Assembly: GCA_039698075.1 (NCBI GenBank)
Contig: JBDKTJ010000162.1
Coordinates: 1-9,698, forward strand
Direction: 5' to 3'
From: JAJFVC01 sp039698075
Lineage (GTDB): Bacteria; Planctomycetota; Planctomycetia; Pirellulales; Thermoguttaceae
DNA length: 9,698 bases
Shown: one piece after another, positions 5,563 to 9,698 of the stretch
Numbering within the stretch: the stretch's first letter is position 1
How the letters are laid out: each line of letters begins with the position of its first letter
The notes under the pieces: model-generated
The model's input: the letters and a program-made list of their open reading frames with translations, nothing else
Database searches by the model: none
Told to the model about the DNA's origin: nothing
Program-made: the position numbers and the translations under genes

Positions 5563-6576
5563 ATGAGACTTCGCGTGGGCCTGATTGGACTGGGAGACGT
5601 TTGGCAGACCCGTTATGCCACGGCGCTTCGAGCGTTGGCCGACCGTTTTGAGGTTCGAGCCATCTGCGATCAGGTGCATCATCGGGCCGAACAGGCCGCC
5701 GCCGAGTTTCAGGCCGAGGCGGTCGACGGCTACCATGTCTTGACGCGGCGCGAAGACATCGACGCCGTGTTGGTGCTTTCGCCGCAGTGGTACGGAGCGC
5801 TGCCGATCCTCGCGGCGTGCGAGTCGGGCAAGGCGGTGTATTGTGCGGCGGGATTGGATTTGCCGGCCGATCAGGCCCTGCAAATTCGCCGTCGCGTCGA
5901 AGAGGCGGGCATTGCGTTTGTCGCCGAGTTTTCGCGCCGGCAAGCCCCGGCCACCATCCGGTTGAAAGAACTGATCGCCAGCCAATTGGGCGCGCCGCGG
6001 CTGTTGTTTTGTCATCAACGGTCGGTGGCCGACACGCCGGCCGGTGGAAGCGCCGGACGCAGTTCGTCGCACATTGCGTTTCGTTATTTGATCGAGCAGG
6101 TCGATTGGTGCCGCTACGTCGTCGATCTGCCGCCGAGTGGAGTGACGGGCGTGATTCATCGGGTGAGCGACGCCGCCGGCACGGAAGACTATCACATGCT
6201 GAGCCTCGACTTTTCGCCGCACGGCACGCCGGGGTTGGGTCCGATCGCTCAGATCAGTTGCGGGCGCTATGTGCCGCCGGGCTGGCAAGAGGCGATCAAC
6301 TATCGTCCGCTGCCGGCGCTGCAGGTATCGTGTCAGCGGGGCATTGCTTTTATTGATCTGCCGTCGACGTTGGTGTGGTTTGACGAATTGGGCCGTCATC
6401 AAGAATCGCTCGAAAGCGAACGTCCGATCGGCGAGCAGCTTTTGACGCATTTTTATCGCGCCGTGACGAGTCTGGTGCGGCGGACCTGCGATTTAGAGGA
6501 TGCGTACAGCGCGATTTGCATCGTGCAAGCCGCTCGACACAGCCACGAACAAGGCCGGCGGATCGAATTGTCCTGA
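5563..6576 (+). CDS. Gfo/Idh/MocA-family oxidoreductase-like protein lacking the EKP motif
   Basis: 337 residues, the usual family size. The N-terminal Rossmann domain (about 1-125) begins with RVGLIGLGDVW (4-14), the dinucleotide-binding loop with the last Gly replaced by Trp. The C-terminal alpha/beta domain runs from about 128 to 337. The family normally has C-E-K-P after a buried strand, where the Lys takes part in catalysis. Here the same place reads VYCAAGLDL (92-100), so Glu, Lys and Pro are all gone. A sugar dehydrogenase role is therefore doubtful, and it may bind a cofactor or sugar without the standard chemistry. No strong ribosome site precedes the ATG (AAAAGGG is 15 nt away). The substrate cannot be told from the neighbours. 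It ends 9 bp from the convergent serpin gene. Confidence 0.8.
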   Translation: MRLRVGLIGLGDVWQTRYATALRALADRFEVRAICDQVHHRAEQAAAEFQAEAVDGYHVLTRREDIDAVLVLSPQWYGALPILAACESGKAVYCAAGLDLPADQALQIRRRVEEAGIAFVAEFSRRQAPATIRLKELIASQLGAPRLLFCHQRSVADTPAGGSAGRSSSHIAFRYLIEQVDWCRYVVDLPPSGVTGVIHRVSDAAGTEDYHMLSLDFSPHGTPGLGPIAQISCGRYVPPGWQEAINYRPLPALQVSCQRGIAFIDLPSTLVWFDELGRHQESLESERPIGEQLLTHFYRAVTSLVRRTCDLEDAYSAICIVQAARHSHEQGRRIELS

Positions 6577-6585
6577 TCGACGCCG

Positions 6586-9165
6586 TCAGGGGCTCATCAG
6601 GCGGCCAATAAACAAAATGTTGCCGGTCCAACGATCGCGGATAAGAAAAACAAACGGGTGGTCGGCCCGAAAGACGGGACAATTCGGTGGAGAGCCGCCG
6701 AACGTCATGGTTTCGAGAGTTGCTGCCGCTGCACGGGTTCCCGCCTCATCGACCTCGATCGACGCCTGGTGAACGACCGGGCCAAGCCAAAGCGGCATTT
6801 TGGCTTGGCCCACGCCGGATAAATCCGCAAGACCGGGCTGAAATGCCCGTGATATTCCCAATCTCTTGAGCACGTCGTTCAACATGACGTCGGTTTTGAT
6901 GCGGAACCGCGGCAGGAACACGTGGATCGTTTGACGTTTGAGCTGCGACGACCACTGTTGCAGACTGTCGGCCGAAAGTCGTTGCTCCAGCGCGATCAAT
7001 GATTGAGGATTGCGATCGGGCAGCAGGATCATCATCACGAGAGCTTGGCCTCGATACGGTTTTTCCAGAATTTGCACGTCGTCCACGACGCCGTAGCGGC
7101 AGGTGGTTTTCTCACGCATCATGGGCACCTCGGGGGTGGACCAGTTGCCGACGTAAAACGGCGCCGGCGCAGTGCGAGCCGGCAAAAATTGTTCGGACCA
7201 TTGGCCCTGGAAAGAGACCGCGTCGGCCAAAATCGCGGCGGTAAGGTTCCCGAACATTTCTGGTGGGACGGCGAGGTGAGGATTGCCGGCCGTTTTTTCG
7301 TTGAGCCAGACATGGATCGTTCGTCGGGCCTCGTCGGGACGTGTGAAATCCAGCGTTTGGCAATCCGCGTTGAGCAACTCGCGGAGCGTCTTTCGATAAC
7401 CGTCGGCCGGTTGGAACTCGTGCGAGGTCCAGATCGACGCGGACCGGGCCCAATGGAGACCGGGGGAATCTTGGTTGGGCAAGGCTGCAAAAAGTGAATG
7501 AAACGCCTTGGTGACGTCTCCGGGCGGCATGGTCCAATGCAGCGTGCGGGCGATTTCTTCGGCCGTTGATCCGCGAGCGCCCGCATGAACCATCGCCAGC
7601 GATGCAGTGACGCTGGCCGGCGAAAACAGAATGTTTTGGGGGCGTGACGGCTGCGATTTGCAGAGTTGTCGGTAGAGATCCAACGCGAATTGGCTGTTGG
7701 CCGTGATGAGGGCGTCGCGTAACGGGTCGGGCATCGGCGCCGGCGAAATCTCGGGCGACGGTGTTCTGGACTTCGAGTCCTTGCGTTGCGAGGGCGGCGT
7801 CAACGGCAACGCGGCGAGCTGAGCTTTATTGAGCTCCGGCCCACGCGACTTTCGTAGCGAGGTCAGCAGTTGTTCAATGCTTCGGTGGTTTTTCCATGTC
7901 TGCCGAACCACAATTTTTTGAAGCGATCCATGGTGAAACACCTGCACGACACCCTCGCCGTCGACGTCATCCCAGCTTGCCGGATCAATGGTGGCGGTCA
8001 ATACGTTGGCCAGAGCTTGGAAGTCGGCCACGGCACGGCCGTTCGTGTCGCGATAGGCCGGCAGATCGGAAACATCGTAGGCTCGCGTGACAAGAAAAGA
8101 TGATTCGTTTGCGCAGCGGAGGATCCTCAACGATTCGTGATCGTAGGTCCAGGTGCAATCCAAGGGGGCAAGGATCTGTTGCAACGCAGACTCCAAGGGC
8201 TTGTCTTTCACGGTGGCTGTGACCAAAACGTCCGATTTTTTCGGGAAGCCTGCTGTGCTTAACACCGTGTCCGGCAGGGACGTGCGAGAAGTCTCGAGAT
8301 TTTCCAAAGACGCCGGATCAAAAACGACTGGCATGCCGGTTTTTTCTTTCAGTGCAACGACCACGTCTTTGAACGGCGCGGCGTCGAAGTGCAGCGAAAT
8401 CGGCTTGGTCAACGCTTGGCGAAACGCGCGTTCGGACATGGAGAGCGCCGGCAATCGCGTGTCGACGATGGGAGTATTGGGTGGTCGTTCATTGTTCGGG
8501 TTGGAACTGCGAGATTCGGAACTTGCGGCTGTTGGATTGCGAATGGCCCGCAAGTCGGCCAGAAGACGTTCAATTTCGACGTGTCCTTGATCGGTCTGCA
8601 GCACGATGAATGACTTGATGCCGGCTGCTTCAAAACTTGCGATGGAGCCTGGACCGCCGACCGTGTCCCATGTGGTTGGCGCAACGGAAGTGGTGATTAC
8701 GTCGATCAATCCACCGAAGTTTGGCTCTTTGCGGCCGGGCGCGTCGACCAGGTCGGCGACGTCGTAGACTCGAACGGTCTGCATCTGGTCGGCGTCTTCG
8801 GAAGTGGTGATCAACAGCGTTTCGTGTTGAATGGCGATCGTCAGGTCCAGGTCGCGGAGCATCAACGCAATGGCCGAGCGGGCGGAGATGTCTGAAACGC
8901 GGAAGGTGACAAATTGTTCTTCGCCAATCGCGGCGTTGGCGAGGCTTTTGACATCGAGACGGACGGGAACGCCGAGCTTGGCTTGAAGATCCGTGACGAC
9001 GTCCGCAAGCAATTCGTGGTCGTAGTGGAGCGTGATGGGCCTGTCCAATGTGCGATGGATCGCCGCTTCGGCTTCGGTTTCGGCCTGAAGCGAGCGAGTT
9101 GCGTGCGACGCGAAGACGGCCAGTGCGAAAACGATCAGCACGCGAAAAATAGGGCGAGATCGCAT
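6586..9165 (-). CDS. Exported protein: two secretin-like repeats fused to a serpin domain
   Basis: 859 residues from ATG 9165, chosen because GGAG (9174-9177) is 8 nt away and a signal peptide (about 1-28, ending SLQA) follows at once; a longer frame to 9273 adds only non-signal residues. Two homologous repeats follow (about 35-209 and 247-441). Each has an STN/secretin-N0-like unit (P-I-T/S-L-H-Y/F-D, then DVV, L, K/E-G-V/M-PV) and a second unit starting YDV-DL and ending in a hydrophobic V/IVxQT strand plus helix. A Pro/Ser/Lys-rich linker (442-480) leads to a full-length serpin domain (about 481-859): NILFSPASVTASLAMVHAGA, WLNEKTAGN, ADAVSFQGQW, and a C-terminal FRADHPFVFLIRD with TGNILFIGR. 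The hinge DEAGTRAAAAT (806-816) has the small residues of inhibitory serpins. Likely role: trapping proteases outside the cytoplasm; target unknown. Confidence 0.9.
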   Translation of the reverse strand: MRSRPIFRVLIVFALAVFASHATRSLQAETEAEAAIHRTLDRPITLHYDHELLADVVTDLQAKLGVPVRLDVKSLANAAIGEEQFVTFRVSDISARSAIALMLRDLDLTIAIQHETLLITTSEDADQMQTVRVYDVADLVDAPGRKEPNFGGLIDVITTSVAPTTWDTVGGPGSIASFEAAGIKSFIVLQTDQGHVEIERLLADLRAIRNPTAASSESRSSNPNNERPPNTPIVDTRLPALSMSERAFRQALTKPISLHFDAAPFKDVVVALKEKTGMPVVFDPASLENLETSRTSLPDTVLSTAGFPKKSDVLVTATVKDKPLESALQQILAPLDCTWTYDHESLRILRCANESSFLVTRAYDVSDLPAYRDTNGRAVADFQALANVLTATIDPASWDDVDGEGVVQVFHHGSLQKIVVRQTWKNHRSIEQLLTSLRKSRGPELNKAQLAALPLTPPSQRKDSKSRTPSPEISPAPMPDPLRDALITANSQFALDLYRQLCKSQPSRPQNILFSPASVTASLAMVHAGARGSTAEEIARTLHWTMPPGDVTKAFHSLFAALPNQDSPGLHWARSASIWTSHEFQPADGYRKTLRELLNADCQTLDFTRPDEARRTIHVWLNEKTAGNPHLAVPPEMFGNLTAAILADAVSFQGQWSEQFLPARTAPAPFYVGNWSTPEVPMMREKTTCRYGVVDDVQILEKPYRGQALVMMILLPDRNPQSLIALEQRLSADSLQQWSSQLKRQTIHVFLPRFRIKTDVMLNDVLKRLGISRAFQPGLADLSGVGQAKMPLWLGPVVHQASIEVDEAGTRAAAATLETMTFGGSPPNCPVFRADHPFVFLIRDRWTGNILFIGRLMSP

Positions 9166-9271
9166 GGAAGTGTCTCCGGGTTTTGGCGTGCGAAAATGGA
9201 AGAGGAAAAGTCGCGAGCGATTTCGTTGGGGCTTCTCTCGGATGCGAATGGAACGAGATCCGACCAGGAGC

Positions 9272-9300
9272 ATTTTAGAAAAAAAGTGGAAAGGAAACCA
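9272..9300 (-). promoter_or_regulatory. Candidate promoter of the serpin-fusion gene
   Basis: TAAAAT on the minus strand (9272-9277) is a good -10 (5 of 6). The -35 place 17 bp away (9295-9300, TGGTTT) is poor. Transcription would start near 9265, giving a leader of about 100 nt. Weak -35 boxes may mean an activator or another sigma factor, or that the call is wrong. Confidence 0.3.
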
Positions 9301-9371
9301 CCAAGAGGCGGGAGAAAAAGACGGTTGATTTTTTGCGAAAAACCAATGCGCCAGGCAAAGTTTTCGCGATG

Positions 9372-9396
9372 TGCAACGTCTGCAACCGACGTTGCA
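9372..9396. repeat. Perfect 9-bp inverted repeat in the divergent promoter region
   Basis: TGCAACGTC (9372-9380) and GACGTTGCA (9388-9396) are exact reverse complements around a 7-nt spacer that itself starts with another TGCAAC. It has no U tract close enough to be a terminator. It lies between the serpin-gene promoter region and the rRNA-type promoter, so an operator for a dimeric regulator is the simplest reading. A hairpin in RNA is the alternative. Confidence 0.5.
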
Positions 9397-9426
9397 GCAA
9401 CACGTTAGGATGTGTTTTTGCGGTTG

Positions 9427-9478
9427 AAAAAAAGATTTTTTTGGGGTGGGTTGTCATCGGGCAAGGAGCCGATATAAT
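9427..9478 (+). promoter_or_regulatory. rRNA-operon promoter P1 with UP-like element
   Basis: TTGTCA (9451-9456, 5 of 6) lies 16 bp from a perfect TATAAT (9473-9478), and transcription would start near 9485. Just upstream, A7-GA-T7 (9427-9442) is an A/T tract of the kind bound by the RNA polymerase alpha subunit (UP element). With a second promoter and a boxA downstream, this is read as the first promoter of an rRNA operon. Confidence 0.65.
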
Positions 9479-9587
9479 TCAGACACCATTGCGACGGTTG
9501 GCACGAGGCCGACAACGCTTTTTCGGGCGAGTTGATTCTTCGCCCAAAGCAGCCGGAAAAAATCTTTCGGCAAAGCCTCAAAGGGTG

Positions 9588-9616
9588 TTGACACACTTTG
9601 AGCCGGCTGTTAAAGT
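9588..9616 (+). promoter_or_regulatory. rRNA-operon promoter P2
   Basis: A perfect TTGACA (9588-9593) is spaced 17 bp from TAAAGT (9611-9616, 4 of 6). Transcription would start near 9623, about 30 nt before the boxA. Tandem promoters roughly 140 bp apart are familiar from bacterial rRNA operons such as those of E. coli. Confidence 0.65.
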
Positions 9617-9653
9617 GGTGGTTTCTCCAGTGCGTGCTACGTGCTGGCAGTAA

Positions 9654-9666
9654 GCTCTTTGACAAT
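9654..9666 (+). promoter_or_regulatory. boxA antitermination site of an rRNA leader
   Basis: GCTCTTTGACAAT differs by one base from the E. coli rrn boxA core (GCTCTTTAACAAT). In the RNA it recruits NusB/S10 so that polymerase reads through the structured rRNA genes. Its position about 30 nt after the P2 start supports an rRNA operon starting beyond the right edge. The apparent TTGACA inside it has no -10 at proper spacing. Confidence 0.75.
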
Positions 9667-9698
9667 TTGGTTGTGGTAATGAAGTGGCATCTTAATTT

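Larger units (their letters stand above)
9166..9698. other. Divergent intergenic region, serpin gene to expected rRNA operon
   Basis: No credible protein gene lies in these 533 bp. Left part: serpin-gene leader and weak promoter. Middle: the 9-bp inverted repeat. Right part: P1, a leader with a GGGCGA/TCGCCC hairpin (9525-9545), P2 and boxA. The rRNA gene itself is not reached; the final 30 bases after boxA show no 16S 5' end. Confidence 0.6.

Noticed and set aside
5145..5564. Minus-strand open frame of 139 codons upstream of the thioredoxin-like gene
   Set aside because: Low-similarity basic translation, no good ribosome site, and the region is full of hairpins and repeats; better read as regulatory DNA.
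5551..6450. 299-codon minus-strand open frame opposite the Gfo/Idh/MocA gene
   Set aside because: Arg/Gln-rich translation without recognisable features; the plus-strand frame has a clear Rossmann start and family length.
9659..9664. TTGACA as a third -35 box near the right edge
   Set aside because: No -10 lies at 15-19 bp; the sequence is better explained as part of the boxA.

Overview
The window looks like a chromosomal core segment from a moderately GC-rich Gram-negative bacterium, most likely a planctomycete (Pirellulales-like). That placement is inferred from the exported Tyr/Pro-rich protein, the secretin-like repeat protein, the Gfo/Idh/MocA paralogue and the style of the ribosomal proteins. 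No search was run, and no rRNA lies inside the window to confirm it. I see no CRISPR array, prophage or intact insertion sequence.

Layout, left to right. A terminator (67-95) and the initiator tRNA-Met gene (140-213, minus) with its own good promoter (226-253) are followed by a minus-strand block read from right to left. The block runs: exported thioredoxin-like protein (4605-5111), bL25 (rplY), peptidyl-tRNA hydrolase (pth), bS6 (rpsF), SSB, bL9 (rplI), TrmL, and a small exported Tyr/Pro-rich protein. From pth to trmL the genes are tightly packed (16-42 bp gaps) and look like one operon for translation and replication housekeeping. The usual rpsR between ssb and rplI is absent. A 451-bp divergent region (5112-5562) with hairpins and short repeats separates this block from a plus-strand Gfo/Idh/MocA-family gene (5563-6576).

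Convergent with that gene, only 9 bp away, is a large minus-strand gene (6586-9165). It encodes an exported protein with two tandem secretin/STN-like repeats followed by a complete serpin domain whose hinge looks inhibitory. I judge this the most unusual object in the window.

The last 530 bp hold divergent regulatory DNA. There is a perfect 9-bp inverted repeat, two tandem sigma70-type promoters (the first with an A/T-rich UP-like element), and a boxA-like antitermination sequence at 9654-9666. Together these read as the leader of an rRNA operon, so a 16S (or 23S) rRNA gene should begin just beyond the right edge.
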